Source: Acidisarcina sp. (GTDB lineage Bacteria; Acidobacteriota; Terriglobia; Terriglobales; Acidobacteriaceae). From it: a DNA stretch of 64,000 nucleotides. The DNA is taken from assembly GCA_035539175.1 (NCBI GenBank), contig DATLIY010000008.1, positions 744,001-808,000 on the forward strand. Direction: 5' to 3'. Every line of letters begins with the position of its first letter. The stretch's first letter is position 1. The position numbers and the translations under genes were made by a program. Below, piece by piece: positions 8,987 through 18,414 of this stretch. Under the pieces are notes generated by a model. That model was not told the origin of the DNA. It saw only the letters and a program-made list of their open reading frames with translations, and did no database searches.

Positions 8987-10386
8987 CCGGCAACGCTCCC
9001 AATTTCGCTGTCACGCCACACCTTCTGGTGGAGATCCCTGTAGCGAGCGAGGATCTCTTCTGCGAGTGCATGCCGCTGCTCTCGCACGACAAACTTTCCA
9101 TGGACCACGATATCGCGGATCGCCGCGCGGCCCAGGGAGAAGACGAGCAAGGGCAGCAGATCCTCAGCCGCATGGCCCGCAATCGTCACGTCGTTCAAAT
9201 CCACTGTGAAGAAGTCGGCAAAGGATTGCGGCTGCAGCGTTCCTCCGGGCATGCCCAGCGCGCGCGCTCCGTTCACCGTCGCACAATTCAGGAGACGTGG
9301 GGCCAGGTCCTGCCCTTCGATCTGATCCAGGACCGCACGCTCCTGATAGCGGAGACGGAGGTGATAGTCGAGCTCCCGCGCATCTTCCAGCGGATCGATT
9401 TGTGCCTGGCTGTCCGACCCAAGAGCTATCGCGATTCCCGCCTGCATCGCCGCGTCCGAGGCGAAGATGCCGTCTCCAAGATTCCGCTCCGTGGTTGGGC
9501 AGCAACAGATTGCTGTACCCGCCTGTGCCAGCGCAGCAATCTCTCGTGGAGTGATATGGGTTGCATGGACTGCGGTGAAGTCCGGTCCGAGCAGACCTTC
9601 GCGGTTCAGCAGCTCCACCGGAGTCGCGCCGTATTCCCGCTCGCACGCCTCGTTCTCCGCTACCTGCTCCGCCACGTGCATGTGGAGCGGCAGTGTCCTG
9701 CTCCGGCTCCACGCAGCAATCTCTTTCAGGTCGTTCAGCGGCACTGCGCGAATGCTGTGCGGAGCCACGCCAAATCGCACCTCTGGAGAGTTCGCCGGAT
9801 ATGCGCCGACAAGCGCATCCATATTCTCCAGAAATCTAGAGGTGGTTTCAAAAAAACGAGTCTGCCCATTGTCGTTCGGCAAGCCAAAACCCGATCGCAG
9901 ATACGCGGTGCGCAGCAGAACAATCCGGATGCCGACCGACTGCGCTGCAGCAATCACCTGCTTGCTCAACAGGTTTGGATCGTCATACGGGCGTCCATCC
10001 AGCGCATTGTGCAGGTAGTGGAACTCCCCGACGGTCGTCGTTCCCGCCAGCACCATTTCGAGGAACGCCATGCGCGCCACATCGTAAACTTCCTGCGGTT
10101 CAAGGTTACTGGCGGCGTGATACATCGTCCCACGCCACGACCAGAAGTTCTTCCCGCTCACCACGCGCGACTCTGACTTGCCTCGAATCAGCCGCTGAAA
10201 GGAGTGCGAGTGAGCATTCACAAATCCAGGCAACAGAGCTTTGCCGGGCAGGTCGATCACGTTGTCCGCCGCGGCATCCGCACCTGTGGCGATGCTGACG
10301 ACCACGCCATCGTCCACCAGCAGTCCGGCGTTCGCTACGAACTTGCCATCCGTGTAGAGCAGCTCAGGACGGTAGAGTGTCTTCAT
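8983..10386 (-). CDS. hutF: HutF, formimidoylglutamate deiminase
   Basis: A 467-residue amidohydrolase matching HutF, which converts N-formimidoyl-L-glutamate to N-formyl-L-glutamate and ammonia in the five-step histidine pathway. Metal ligands are seen in NAHSHSFQR (H59, H61), HMHVAEQ (H237, with E240), VHATH and LGSDSQ. GVAPHSIRAVP is characteristic of HutF rather than of guanine deaminase or atrazine-type relatives. It lies 60 bp downstream of hutI and overlaps the M20 gene by four bases. Its presence fixes the pathway as the formylglutamate branch rather than the HutG/formamide branch. Confidence 0.93.
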   Translation of the reverse strand: MKTLYRPELLYTDGKFVANAGLLVDDGVVVSIATGADAAADNVIDLPGKALLPGFVNAHSHSFQRLIRGKSESRVVSGKNFWSWRGTMYHAASNLEPQEVYDVARMAFLEMVLAGTTTVGEFHYLHNALDGRPYDDPNLLSKQVIAAAQSVGIRIVLLRTAYLRSGFGLPNDNGQTRFFETTSRFLENMDALVGAYPANSPEVRFGVAPHSIRAVPLNDLKEIAAWSRSRTLPLHMHVAEQVAENEACEREYGATPVELLNREGLLGPDFTAVHATHITPREIAALAQAGTAICCCPTTERNLGDGIFASDAAMQAGIAIALGSDSQAQIDPLEDARELDYHLRLRYQERAVLDQIEGQDLAPRLLNCATVNGARALGMPGGTLQPQSFADFFTVDLNDVTIAGHAAEDLLPLLVFSLGRAAIRDIVVHGKFVVREQRHALAEEILARYRDLHQKVWRDSEIGSVAG

Positions 10387-10446
10387 CGTTCGCTCGTATC
10401 TCCACGGTCTTCCGATTCGTCATCTTGCGGATTGGGCCCACAGAAT

Positions 10447-11673
10447 TTACCCCACAATCCTCTCACCCTTTATCCACACTTCTCGTACAGTGTTTGTTCC
10501 CATTGCGTAGACAAGTTCGCGCCAGTCACTGGCCTGCAATATCAAAAAATCCGCCTGCGCTCCCGCTTCGATTCGGCCTGCATCCATCAGGCCCAGTGCG
10601 CTCGCGGCATTCACCGTCCCTGCAACCAGGGCCTCCCGCGCGGTCAGTCCATTCAGGCGAACGGCCAGAGCCAGCGCGGCAGCCATAGAGAACAGCGGGC
10701 TCGATCCAGGATTCAGGTCTGTCCCCACCGCCACCGCAGCGCCTGCGTCGATCAGCTTGTGTCCGGGTGCAGCCGGCAATCCCAGGTGCAGGGAGACGCC
10801 GGGCAGAATCGTCGCAATCGTCCGGCTCCGGGCCAGCGCCGCGAGTTGCTCCGGCCCGCATGCCTCCAGGTGATCGACGCTCAAGGCTCCCTTGCGTATG
10901 CCAAGTTCCAATCCGCCGATGCAGTGGAACTGCTCGCTATGCAGCTTGGTTCGCAGGCCTCTCTCTTCGGCGGCGCGCAGCATCAGTTCTGCTTCCTCCA
11001 CATGCCACGCTTCTCTCTCCACAAAGACATCGACCGCCGTAGCCAGCCTGCGCTTCGCTGCTTCAGGAATCAGCTCCTCCCGCACCTCCGCGACATATCG
11101 TGCGCGATTCGCCGCCTCAGCCGGAGGAATATGAATCAGCAATGTCGGCACGATGCGCGCAGGCGTAATCCGCGCAAGCTCGCCGATCGCCTCCAGCATC
11201 GCTATCTCGCTCGCCGCCGTAAAGCCGTAACCGGACTTCACCTCGATGCACGTCGCGCCGGAGCGAAGCAGCACATCGATCCGCGGTTTCGCCAGGGCAA
11301 CCAGTTCTTCGCGAGAGGCCTTTGCTGTGGCGCGAATCGTGCTTCGGATTCCGCCTCCCGCGGCCAGAATCGATTCATAGCTTGCGCCCGATGTGCGTGC
11401 GTCAAAGTCGGCCAGCCGGTCGCCGGCCCATACCGCGTGCGTGTGCGGATCGATCAGCCCCGGAACAACCGCGCGGTTCCCCGCATCCACGGTTCTGGCC
11501 GCTTCCCCTGCCCAGTCGCACGTTCTTCCTGTCCACAGCACCCGCCCGGCAGCAATGGCGATCGCGGCCCCCTCGGTCGTCTTCAACTCGCCCATCGCGC
11601 GGCCGTGCTTCGGCCCGGGGCCCTCCGGCGTTACCAACTGTGAGATTCCCTTTACCAGCAGGTCTGCTTTCAT
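10447..11673 (-). CDS. hutI: HutI, imidazolonepropionase
   Basis: A 408-residue enzyme that hydrolyses 4-imidazolone-5-propionate to N-formimidoylglutamate, the third step of histidine degradation. [16 protein letters not shown] carries the metal ligands H77 and H79; [11 protein letters not shown] and [11 protein letters not shown] are further family motifs. The start ATG overlaps the hutU stop by four bases, giving translational coupling. Full length compared with other HutI proteins. Confidence 0.96.
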   Translation of the reverse strand: MKADLLVKGISQLVTPEGPGPKHGRAMGELKTTEGAAIAIAAGRVLWTGRTCDWAGEAARTVDAGNRAVVPGLIDPHTHAVWAGDRLADFDARTSGASYESILAAGGGIRSTIRATAKASREELVALAKPRIDVLLRSGATCIEVKSGYGFTAASEIAMLEAIGELARITPARIVPTLLIHIPPAEAANRARYVAEVREELIPEAAKRRLATAVDVFVEREAWHVEEAELMLRAAEERGLRTKLHSEQFHCIGGLELGIRKGALSVDHLEACGPEQLAALARSRTIATILPGVSLHLGLPAAPGHKLIDAGAAVAVGTDLNPGSSPLFSMAAALALAVRLNGLTAREALVAGTVNAASALGLMDAGRIEAGAQADFLILQASDWRELVYAMGTNTVREVWIKGERIVG

Positions 11674-13328
11674 GGCACGCTCGGCAAGTCCAGACCGCGT
11701 TGCTTTGCCGTCGTCTTCGCCAACTCATAGCCGGCATCGGCGTGGCGAGCGACTCCCAGTGCAGGATCGTTGGTCAGGCACATGCGCAATCGCTCCTCTG
11801 CCTCATCGCTGCCGTCGGCCACGGCCACCAGCCCGGCATGCTGGCTATAGCCCATGCCAACGCCGCCCCCATGGTGAAAGCTCATCCACCCCGCACCGCT
11901 CGCAACCCCTGTAGCAAAATTCAGCAGCGCCCAATCCGACACGGCATCGGAACCATCCAGCATCGCCTCCGTCTCGCGGAAGGGGCTCGCCACGGAGCCA
12001 GCATCCAGATGATCCCGCCCTATGACGATGGGAGCCTTCAAGCGCCCGTCACGCACCATCTGGTTGAACAGCAGCCCTGCTCGGTCCCGCTCGCGATATC
12101 CCAGCCAGCAGATGCGTGCCGGCAGTCCCTGGAAAGCTACCTGGCTGGATGCGAACCCCAGCCACTCCTTCAGACGCTTGTCGTCCGGGAAGAGATCGAG
12201 CAGCGCCTGGTCTGTTGCCGCAATGTCGGCAGCCTCTCCCGAGAGCGCCACCCAGCGAAATGGTCCCCGCCCCTCGCAGAACGAGTCGCGGATAAACGCC
12301 GGCACAAATCCGGGATAGGAGAACGCGTCGCTCACTCCCGCAAGTCTGGCTTGTGTCCGCAGATTGTTGCCGTAGTCAAATGCCACCGCGCCGCGCCGCT
12401 GCATATCGAGAATCGCCTGCACGTGCGCCGCAATGGAAGCCTGCACGCGCACGGTGTATGCGGCGGGACTCTGTTGGCGTAGCGCATTCAGGTCCTCGTC
12501 CGCGCGGCAGATGGGCACGTATCCCCAAAGCGGGTCGTGCGCACTCGTCTGATCTGTAACCACGTCAGGTGTAAATCCCCGGCGCACCATCTCCGGCAGC
12601 ACCTCGGCGGCATTACCCAGCAGTCCCACGGAGACCGCCTCCCGCTGCTGTTTTGCCCGGTGCGCGATCGTTAGCGCCTCGTCCAGCGAGCCGGTTGCCT
12701 GGTCCAGGTAGCGAGTCTCCAGCCGTCGCTGGATGCGGCTCGCGTCCACCTCGACGCAGAGGCTGACGCCCCCAGCCAGCTTGATCGCCAGTGGCTGTGC
12801 ACCGCCCATTCCGCCCAGCCCCGCGGTTACCGTGATCGTCCCCGCCAGCGTGTCGTTGAAGTAGCGTTTCGCCGCGCCGCGAAAGGTTTCGTAGGTCCCC
12901 TGCAGAATTCCCTGCGTCCCAATGTAAATCCAGGACCCGGCAGTCATCTGTCCGTACATCATCAGGCCAGCTGCGTCCAGCTTGTCGAACTCCTCCCACG
13001 TTGCCCAGTGCGGCACCAGGTTGGAGTTCGCAATCAGCACCCGCGGCGCCAGCCTGTGCGTCTCGACTACCGCAACGGCTTTGCCGGATTGCACCAGCAG
13101 CGTCTGATTGTTCTCCAGGCGCTCCAGGGTTTCGATGATCCGGTGGTAGCACTCCCAGTTCCGCGCCGCCTTCCCGCGCCCTCCGTACACAATCAGTTGC
13201 TCCGGCTTCTCGGCCACCTCGGGGTCAAGGTTGTTCATCAGCATCCGCTTGGCTGCTTCCTGAATCCACCCCCGCGCGGTTCGAGTGTTTCCCCTGGGTG
13301 CGCGAATCGGAGAATAGCCCTGGCTCAT
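11670..13328 (-). CDS. hutU: HutU, urocanate hydratase (urocanase)
   Basis: A 552-residue urocanase, which uses tightly bound NAD+ to convert urocanate to imidazolonepropionate. Diagnostic segments are [49 protein letters not shown] and the C-terminal [17 protein letters not shown] longer frame extends upstream to 13430, but the ATG at 13328 ([13 protein letters not shown]) overlaps the hutH stop codon as ATGA and gives the normal protein length, so it was chosen. Confidence 0.97.
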   Translation of the reverse strand: MSQGYSPIRAPRGNTRTARGWIQEAAKRMLMNNLDPEVAEKPEQLIVYGGRGKAARNWECYHRIIETLERLENNQTLLVQSGKAVAVVETHRLAPRVLIANSNLVPHWATWEEFDKLDAAGLMMYGQMTAGSWIYIGTQGILQGTYETFRGAAKRYFNDTLAGTITVTAGLGGMGGAQPLAIKLAGGVSLCVEVDASRIQRRLETRYLDQATGSLDEALTIAHRAKQQREAVSVGLLGNAAEVLPEMVRRGFTPDVVTDQTSAHDPLWGYVPICRADEDLNALRQQSPAAYTVRVQASIAAHVQAILDMQRRGAVAFDYGNNLRTQARLAGVSDAFSYPGFVPAFIRDSFCEGRGPFRWVALSGEAADIAATDQALLDLFPDDKRLKEWLGFASSQVAFQGLPARICWLGYRERDRAGLLFNQMVRDGRLKAPIVIGRDHLDAGSVASPFRETEAMLDGSDAVSDWALLNFATGVASGAGWMSFHHGGGVGMGYSQHAGLVAVADGSDEAEERLRMCLTNDPALGVARHADAGYELAKTTAKQRGLDLPSVP

Positions 13329-14839
13329 TGCATCACCTCGACCGGTTGCGGATTCTCCTTCAACTCCACGCTCGCCAGAAATGCCGATGCATCCTCCATC
13401 CGTGTCGATAACACGCAGTCTTCTTTCCACGCTGGCACTTGCTGCCGGAAGCGCCGCCTTGTCTCTTCGAGCGCAGGCGTGCTGGTGTCTCCGCGCAGAT
13501 CCAGCGCGCGCGTTGCCGCCAGCAGCTCAATCGCGATGACCATCCGCGCCAGCCCCACCGCCTGCTCCAGCTTGAGGGCCGACGTCATGCCCATGCTCAC
13601 AAAGTCTTCCTGGTTTCCGCTCGTCGGAATGGATCCTGTCGATGCCGGAGCAGCCAGCACGCGCATCTCCGACACCAGAGCCGCTGCGGTTACCTGGGCC
13701 ATCATCAGCCCGGATTCCAGTCCCGCGTTCGAGGCAAGAAACGCCGGCAACCCCTCATTCAAGCTGGGATTCAGCATCCGCTCCGTGCGCCGCTCCGAGA
13801 TCCCCGCCAGCTGAAACAGCGAGATGGCGAGGTAATCCAGCGCAAGGGCCAGCGGAGCCCCATGAAAATTTCCTCCCGAGACAATGGCGTCCTCAAAGAC
13901 CAGGGGATTGTCCGTCGCACTGTTCAGCTCAATCGCAAACACGCGCCGCGCCTCGGCCAGCGTGTCCCACATCGCTCCATGCACCTGCGGAATGCAGCGC
14001 AGGCAATAGGCGTCCTGAATGCGGCTCCCCATGCCCTGGCTGCGCGGAATCGTGCTGCCCTGCAACAGGCCAGCCAGGTGACGCGCGCTCAACACCTGCC
14101 CGGGATGCGGACGCGCCCCATGCAATCGCGGATCCAGCGCCGCCGAGGTCCCGCGCAGCGCCTCCATCGTCAATGCTGCCGTCGTCTGCGCGGAGTAGAA
14201 GAGCCTCTCCATATCGCACAACTGCAGGCACCCCATCGAGAGCATCGCCTGCGTGCCGTTCAACAGCGAGATTCCCTCCTTGCCCTGCAGCTTCAGCGGC
14301 TCCAGTCCGGCGCGTTGCAGGCACACCCCACCGGGCAGAATCTGCCCTTCGAACTCTGCCTGCCCTTCGCCAATCAGCACCAGCGCCATGTGTGCCAGGG
14401 GGGCGAGATCGCCGCTCGCGCCCACGCTTCCCCGCGAAGGAATCACCGGCGTGATTCCGCAATTCAGCAGGTCGCAGATGCGCTCCGCAATCACCGGACG
14501 TATTCCGGAGAGCCCCTTGGCCAGAACATTGGCGCGAATCAGCATCATGCCCCGCACCACGCGCGGAGCCAGTGGGCGGCCCACCCCGCAACTGTGCGAG
14601 CGCACAAGGTTTACCTGCATCTGCTCGATTTCGGAGTCATCCAGCCGAATGTCCGCCAGCAGGCCAACGCCGGTATTCAGCGCATATACCGGCTTCGACC
14701 CGGCCATCGCTTCTTCGACGCGCCGTCGCGAAGCATTCATCCGCTCCATCGCTGCCGCGGAAATGTGGACCATCGCAGACCGGTCTGCAACCGCCGCCAC
14801 ATCCTCTATCGTCAGGCTCTCGCCATCCAGAACAATCAT
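13325..14839 (-). CDS. hutH: HutH, histidine ammonia-lyase
   Basis: A 504-residue ammonia-lyase that deaminates L-histidine to trans-urocanate. The residues that self-cyclise to the MIO cofactor are A141-S142-G143 in [14 protein letters not shown], the position expected for Hut[14 protein letters not shown] and the C-terminal [12 protein letters not shown] are also family hallmarks. It is the first gene of the hutH-U-I-F-M20 operon and diverges from an Lrp-type regulator across a gap of about 150 bp, which implies histidine- or urocanate-responsive control by that neighbour. Confidence 0.97.
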   Translation of the reverse strand: MIVLDGESLTIEDVAAVADRSAMVHISAAAMERMNASRRRVEEAMAGSKPVYALNTGVGLLADIRLDDSEIEQMQVNLVRSHSCGVGRPLAPRVVRGMMLIRANVLAKGLSGIRPVIAERICDLLNCGITPVIPSRGSVGASGDLAPLAHMALVLIGEGQAEFEGQILPGGVCLQRAGLEPLKLQGKEGISLLNGTQAMLSMGCLQLCDMERLFYSAQTTAALTMEALRGTSAALDPRLHGARPHPGQVLSARHLAGLLQGSTIPRSQGMGSRIQDAYCLRCIPQVHGAMWDTLAEARRVFAIELNSATDNPLVFEDAIVSGGNFHGAPLALALDYLAISLFQLAGISERRTERMLNPSLNEGLPAFLASNAGLESGLMMAQVTAAALVSEMRVLAAPASTGSIPTSGNQEDFVSMGMTSALKLEQAVGLARMVIAIELLAATRALDLRGDTSTPALEETRRRFRQQVPAWKEDCVLSTRMEDASAFLASVELKENPQPVEVMQ

Positions 14840-14916
14840 GGTTTGATGCTAGTAAGCTGGGAGGCTGGCGGGAATAAGGTTTCCACTGTTTTAAGGCTGG
14901 TGTGAAGTGGGTTCGG

Positions 14917-14938
14917 TCGAATTACTAACACAATTCGA
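14917..14938. promoter_or_regulatory. Inverted repeat between hutH and its divergent Lrp-type regulator
   Basis: TCGAATT and AATTCGA form a perfect 7-bp inverted repeat with an 8-bp spacer, 15 bp centre to centre. Lrp/AsnC dimers typically recognise about 15 bp with this kind of symmetry. It sits in the shared promoter region and is the best operator candidate for control of the hut operon. Confidence 0.55.
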
Positions 14939-14970
14939 AAGAATCGATGGAGAATAGTTCAGAAAGCAAA

Positions 14971-14988
14971 GGAAAGAGGTCCGCAATG
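14971..14988 (+). promoter_or_regulatory. Ribosome binding site that sets the Lrp-type regulator start
   Basis: GGAAAGAGG (14971-14979) lies 6 bp upstream of the ATG at 14986. The ATG at 14947 in the same frame has no comparable sequence. The shorter start removes 13 poorly structured residues and leaves a normal Lrp-family N-terminus. Confidence 0.6.
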
Positions 14989-15459
14989 CTAGACGCGGCA
15001 AATATCGGCTCCAATATCGACCCCATCGACCGGAAAATCCTGCAGGAGCTGGCTCTGGACGCGCGCCTTCCCTTTGCCGAGCTAGGCCGCCGCGTCGGAC
15101 TCTCTCCCTCTGCCGCCGCCGAGCGCGTCCGCCAACTGGAGAGTGAGGGCTTCATCCGCGGCTACCGCGCCGAGATCAATTTCGAGGCGCTGGGATTTCC
15201 CATTACCGCCTTTGTGCGCCTCACCTGTGATGGAACGCGATACCGCCCCTTCCTGAAGTTTGTTCAGACCCTCGACGCCGTGCAGGAGTGCTATCACCTC
15301 ACCGGCGGAGACGCGTTCCTCCTCAAGGTAATGCTCTCCTCCGTCGCCCAACTGGAGGAGTTGATTGAGCGCCTGCTGCCCTACGGCAACCCGACGACCA
15401 GCATGGTCCTCTCCACCCCCCTCAAGCGGAACCAGAGCGCCCACCTGCTCCACAGTTGA
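14986..15459 (+). CDS. Lrp/AsnC-family transcriptional regulator, probable hut regulator
   Basis: A 157-residue feast/famine regulator. The N-terminal helix-turn-helix is DPIDRKILQELALDARLPF through LGRRVGLSPSAAAERV, followed by ESEGFIRGYRAEI and an AsnC-type ligand-binding domain with ECYHLTGGDAFLLKV, where the conserved glycine-aspartate turn binds amino acid. It is transcribed divergently from hutH, so histidine or urocanate is a likely effector, by inference. A start at 14947 would add 13 residues; the Shine-Dalgarno sequence favours 14986. Confidence 0.9.
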   Translation: MLDAANIGSNIDPIDRKILQELALDARLPFAELGRRVGLSPSAAAERVRQLESEGFIRGYRAEINFEALGFPITAFVRLTCDGTRYRPFLKFVQTLDAVQECYHLTGGDAFLLKVMLSSVAQLEELIERLLPYGNPTTSMVLSTPLKRNQSAHLLHS

Positions 15460-15481
15460 GCGCCTCCCAGCCTGAAAGGCA

Positions 15482-15522
15482 AAACAGGCCGCCGGATTGT
15501 TTTGCCTGGCGGCCTGTTTTTT
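15482..15522 (+). terminator. Rho-independent terminator after the Lrp-type gene
   Basis: AAACAGGCCGCC and GGCGGCCTGTTT form a perfect 12-bp stem around GGATTGTTTTGCCT, followed by a run of T. It closes the regulator transcript 22 bp after the stop codon. Confidence 0.9.
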
Positions 15523-15557
15523 GACCCTGTCTGCGGGGGGATCCTTACGCAGATATT

Positions 15558-15627
15558 GTTATCCTGAACGAAGTGAAGCTTTTGGGCCGTGAAGCAAGCA
15601 CTTCGTCATCCTGCGCGGAGCGAAAGA
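15558..15627 (+). repeat. Two degenerate copies of the GTCATCCTGAGCGAAGCGAAG element
   Basis: ATCCTGAACGAAGTGAAG (15561-15578) and GTCATCCTGCGCGGAGCGAAA (15605-15625) resemble the dispersed element found more completely at 33148-33178 and in the array at 18168-18360. They lie between convergent genes, the second abutting the frr stop codon. Confidence 0.65.
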
Positions 15628-16215
15628 TCAAATCTGCATCACTTCCGCTTCCTTCTTCTTGCTCATCTCCTCGATGCGCTTGATCTCGTCGTCCGTCAGC
15701 TTCTGAATCTCTTCCAGGGAGCGCTTCTCTTCGTCCGCCGAGATGGTTTTGTCCTTGGCGGCCTTCTTGATCGCATCGTTTCCGTCGCGGCGCAGATTGC
15801 GCAGCACGGTGCGATGCTCCTCCAGCACCTTGTTCAGGTGCTTCACCACTTCGCGGCGGCGCTCCTCCGTCATGGGAGGCACCGGCACGCGCACGATCTT
15901 GCCATCGTTCTGGGGGTTGAACCCGAGGTCTGAGGTGCGCAGCGCCTTCTCGATATCCTGAATCACGCTGGGATCGAAAGGCTGAATCACAATCATGTTC
16001 GCATCCGGGGTGGTCACCTGCCCCACCTGGTTCAGCGGCATCTCCGAGCCGTAGCAGGAAACTCTCACCTGATCCAGCATGTGGACCGAGGCGCGGCCGG
16101 TGCGTACCGATGCAAGGCTTGCCTGAAAGCCCTGGACCGCCTTATCCATCCGCGTTTTGAGTTGGCTGTACGCTTCTTTGAGAACTGGAATTCCTGCCAT
16201 TATCGAGGCTGCCAT
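15628..16215 (-). CDS. frr: Ribosome recycling factor
   Basis: A 195-residue RRF, which with EF-G splits the post-termination ribosome. Family segments are ASLASVRTGRASVHMLDQV, PLNQVGQVTTPDANMIVIQP, and the long coiled-coil domain with VRVPVPPMTEERRREVVK and KDKTISADEEKRSLEEIQKLTDD. The ATG at 16215 has AGGAA about 9 bp upstream; ATGs at 16224 and 16200 are alternatives. The usual partner pyrH is not adjacent. The leader contains a 14-bp tandem repeat. Confidence 0.96.
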   Translation of the reverse strand: MAASIMAGIPVLKEAYSQLKTRMDKAVQGFQASLASVRTGRASVHMLDQVRVSCYGSEMPLNQVGQVTTPDANMIVIQPFDPSVIQDIEKALRTSDLGFNPQNDGKIVRVPVPPMTEERRREVVKHLNKVLEEHRTVLRNLRRDGNDAIKKAAKDKTISADEEKRSLEEIQKLTDDEIKRIEEMSKKKEAEVMQI

Positions 16216-16260
16216 GGTTGTCATCTTCCTCGCGCACCGGTTTCAGAGTGCGACTTCGTG

Positions 16261-16316
16261 GTGCTGATTTTATGCTACTGATTTTATGGTTCTGATTGGC
16301 TGGTGCTGATTTGGTA
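16261..16316. repeat. Four tandem 14-bp repeats in the frr leader
   Basis: GTGCTGATTTTATG, CTACTGATTTTATG, GTTCTGATTGGCTG and GTGCTGATTTGGTA follow without gaps, all sharing the core CTGATT. They lie 46-101 bp upstream of the frr start, between lipA and frr, where the frr promoter or leader RNA should be. Confidence 0.75.
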
Positions 16317-16398
16317 GCTGCAACCTTCCGCCGCGACCATCCAAAGTCCACATTTTACAGACTCCACCGGCCCTGCGTGCAACCCCGCCGGCGACAGT

Positions 16399-17307
16399 TT
16401 AGGCCGGCATCATCGTAATGCCGGTCGCGGCGGCCTGCTCGTGAGCGTGGTAGGACGAGCGCACCAGCGGACCGGACTCCACGTGGGCAAAGCCCATCTT
16501 CAGCGCCTCTTCCTTGAGCCAGGCAAACTCCTCCGGACGGTAATAGCGAGCCATCGGCACATGATCCTTCGACGGCCGCAGATATTGCCCAATGGTCAGG
16601 ATGTCTGTGCGCACTTTAGCCAGATCGCGAAACACCGCGAGCAGTTCCTCTGTCTCTTCGCCGATGCCGACCATCACTCCGGTTTTCGTCACCATGGCCG
16701 GGTCGATCTCTTTGGCATATTCCAGCAGCCGCAGCGTCCGTTCATACCGCGCTCCGGAGCGCACGGAGCGATACAGCCTCGGCACCGTCTCGGTATTGTG
16801 GTTCAGGATCGCCGGCTTTGCCTCCACCACAATGCGGATCGCCTCTTCCTTGCCCTGAAAATCGGGAATCAGAACCTCGGTGCGGCAGCCCGGAGCCTGC
16901 CTGCGAATCTCCTCGATCACCATGGCAAAGGCTCGCGCCCCGCCCACCAGATCATCGTCGCGATTCACGCTGGTGATCACGGCATACCGCAACTGCAGTG
17001 CCGCCACTGCCTCCGCCACCCGGCGCGGCTCATCAAAGTCGATCGGCTCGGGCCGGCCCTTGGGAACAGCGCAGTAGCCGCAGCGCCGCGTGCACAGGTT
17101 GCCCAGCATCATGAAGGTTGCCGTGCGGTGGTTCCAGCACTCTCCCATGTTGGGACAATGCGCCGATTCGCAGACGGTATGCAGGTCCAGGCTGCGGGCC
17201 AGTTTCTTCAGGTCGTGGTAGTTTTCGCCCGACGGCGCGCGAGCCTTCAACCACTCCGGCTTGGGCGCGGGTACCCTGCGTTCCGTATCGATCTGGATCA
17301 GTTCCAT
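16399..17307 (-). CDS. lipA: Lipoyl synthase
   Basis: A 302-residue radical-SAM enzyme that inserts two sulfurs into octanoyl groups on lipoate-dependent enzymes. It holds both cysteine sets: the auxiliary cluster C46, C51, C57 in CESAHCPNMGEC, and the radical-SAM set C72, C76, C79 in CTRRCGYC. The C-terminal RSSYHA supplies the serine ligand. It follows a small membrane protein gene after 46 bp and is probably in its transcript. LipB is not seen nearby. Confidence 0.97.
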   Translation of the reverse strand: MELIQIDTERRVPAPKPEWLKARAPSGENYHDLKKLARSLDLHTVCESAHCPNMGECWNHRTATFMMLGNLCTRRCGYCAVPKGRPEPIDFDEPRRVAEAVAALQLRYAVITSVNRDDDLVGGARAFAMVIEEIRRQAPGCRTEVLIPDFQGKEEAIRIVVEAKPAILNHNTETVPRLYRSVRSGARYERTLRLLEYAKEIDPAMVTKTGVMVGIGEETEELLAVFRDLAKVRTDILTIGQYLRPSKDHVPMARYYRPEEFAWLKEEALKMGFAHVESGPLVRSSYHAHEQAAATGITMMPA

Positions 17308-17353
17308 TGGTCGTGTCCCAGTGGCTATTGTATCGCCTCGATTGCAGAGGCCC

Positions 17354-17734
17354 CTAGCGCAGGCGGCTCAGCACCTCTGGCCGCACCAGGTAGAGAAAGA
17401 AGACCAGGTTCACCACTGCCAGTACTCCCGTCTGCAACTGGTGAAAATGCAGCACGGAATAGACGCCAAAACACATGGAGAGGAACGCCGCCGCCAGCGC
17501 CAGCGCCCAGCCCCAGCGGCGCAACTTCAGCAGTCCCAGGCTGCCCGTCGCCAGCAGCGCACTCAGCAGCAGCACTCGCGCCGGGAAATGATGCAGCACC
17601 ACACCAAATGCGCCAATTGCAGAGAGCGCCATCATCCACAACGCAATCGCCGCCAGTCCTGGCAGCAGATGCGGCTGGTCTTTCGCGTTTGCCGCGCCGC
17701 CCTTTGCCGCGCCGTCGATGGAGCCTTCCGTCAT
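17354..17734 (-). CDS. Small membrane protein, unknown function
   Basis: A 126-residue protein with four hydrophobic segments (LPGLAAIALWMMALSAIGAF, VLLLSALLATGSLGLL, GWALALAAAFLSMCF and GVLAVVNLVFFLYLV) and no soluble domain. It is not recognised as a named family. Its ATG overlaps the stop of the cytochrome c gene by four bases (ATGA), and lipA follows 46 bp downstream. It may help the cytochrome or be an unrelated passenger. Confidence 0.75.
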   Translation of the reverse strand: MTEGSIDGAAKGGAANAKDQPHLLPGLAAIALWMMALSAIGAFGVVLHHFPARVLLLSALLATGSLGLLKLRRWGWALALAAAFLSMCFGVYSVLHFHQLQTGVLAVVNLVFFLYLVRPEVLSRLR

Positions 17735-18087
17735 AACGTGTGCAGGTACGCCATCAGATTGTCCAGTTGCTGGTCGTTCAGCACATCGGCATAGCCCGGC
17801 ATCATATTCCTGCCATGCACAATCACCGAACGAATGCGCTCATCGTTCGCCGGAGCTCCCGACGGCATATACGGCTGTTTGTACAATGCCTGCAGCCCCG
17901 GTCCATTCAGGCCCCGTGTTGTATTTGCGTAATGGCAGCGCGCGCAGCGTGCCTGGTAAACCTCGTGCCCCGCTGCTTCCTGCGGTGTCAGTTCACTCAG
18001 CGGCTTTGAGGGCGGCAACTTCTTGCAACCCGTCGCCAGCACCAGACAACTCGCGGCAACGGCAAACATCCAGCGAATTCGACCCAC
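17731..18087 (-). CDS. Monoheme cytochrome c lipoprotein
   Basis: A 118-residue class I cytochrome c. The N-terminal signal ends in a lipobox, LATGC with C21, so it should be lipid-anchored on the periplasmic side. CARCH (48-52) binds the heme and the methionine of NMMPGY is the likely sixth ligand. A GTG start at 18087 is supported by AGGAG seven bases upstream. It is a candidate periplasmic electron carrier; the partner is unknown. Confidence 0.88.
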   Translation of the reverse strand: MGRIRWMFAVAASCLVLATGCKKLPPSKPLSELTPQEAAGHEVYQARCARCHYANTTRGLNGPGLQALYKQPYMPSGAPANDERIRSVIVHGRNMMPGYADVLNDQQLDNLMAYLHTL

Positions 18088-18167
18088 GAATCAACTCCTA
18101 ACCCAAAACTCCAGAACGATCTCCTGGACCATCCTCCGCCACGCCGGGATACAGCGCCACGGACTTT

Positions 18168-18360
18168 GTCACCCCAGCGCCTCTGTCATCCCAAGCCTTG
18201 CTGCTTCTCATCCCAAGGCGCCCTTAGGATTTTTGTCACCCTGAGCGCTTCAGGTTTGTCTCCTGAGCCGCTTAAGGTTTGTCATCCTGAGCCACTTTAG
18301 GTTTGCCCCTTGAGCCGCTTTAGGTTCGTCACGCTGAGCGAAGCGAAGGACCTGCTTTTT
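18168..18360. repeat. Degenerate tandem array of a 23-24 bp unit
   Basis: About eight imperfect units follow head to tail. Clear examples are GTCACCCTGAGCGCTTCAGG, GTCATCCTGAGCCACTTTAG and GTCACGCTGAGCGAAGCGAA. The last unit is nearly the dispersed element seen at 33148-33178. The array fills most of the 327-bp gap between the cytochrome c gene and the carboxypeptidase gene and holds no ORF. Confidence 0.8.
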
Positions 18361-18414
18361 CCCAGTACACCACAGCATATCGCGCCCTGCGCCCCATTCG
18401 CTCAACTCCCTCCC

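Noticed and set aside
10204-14905. Very long plus-strand ORFs over the hut operon
   Set aside because: They are antisense to hutF, hutI, hutU and hutH, all of which are well supported.
18168-18360. CRISPR array
   Set aside because: The units are degenerate throughout with no conserved repeat and unique spacer pattern, and there are no cas genes.
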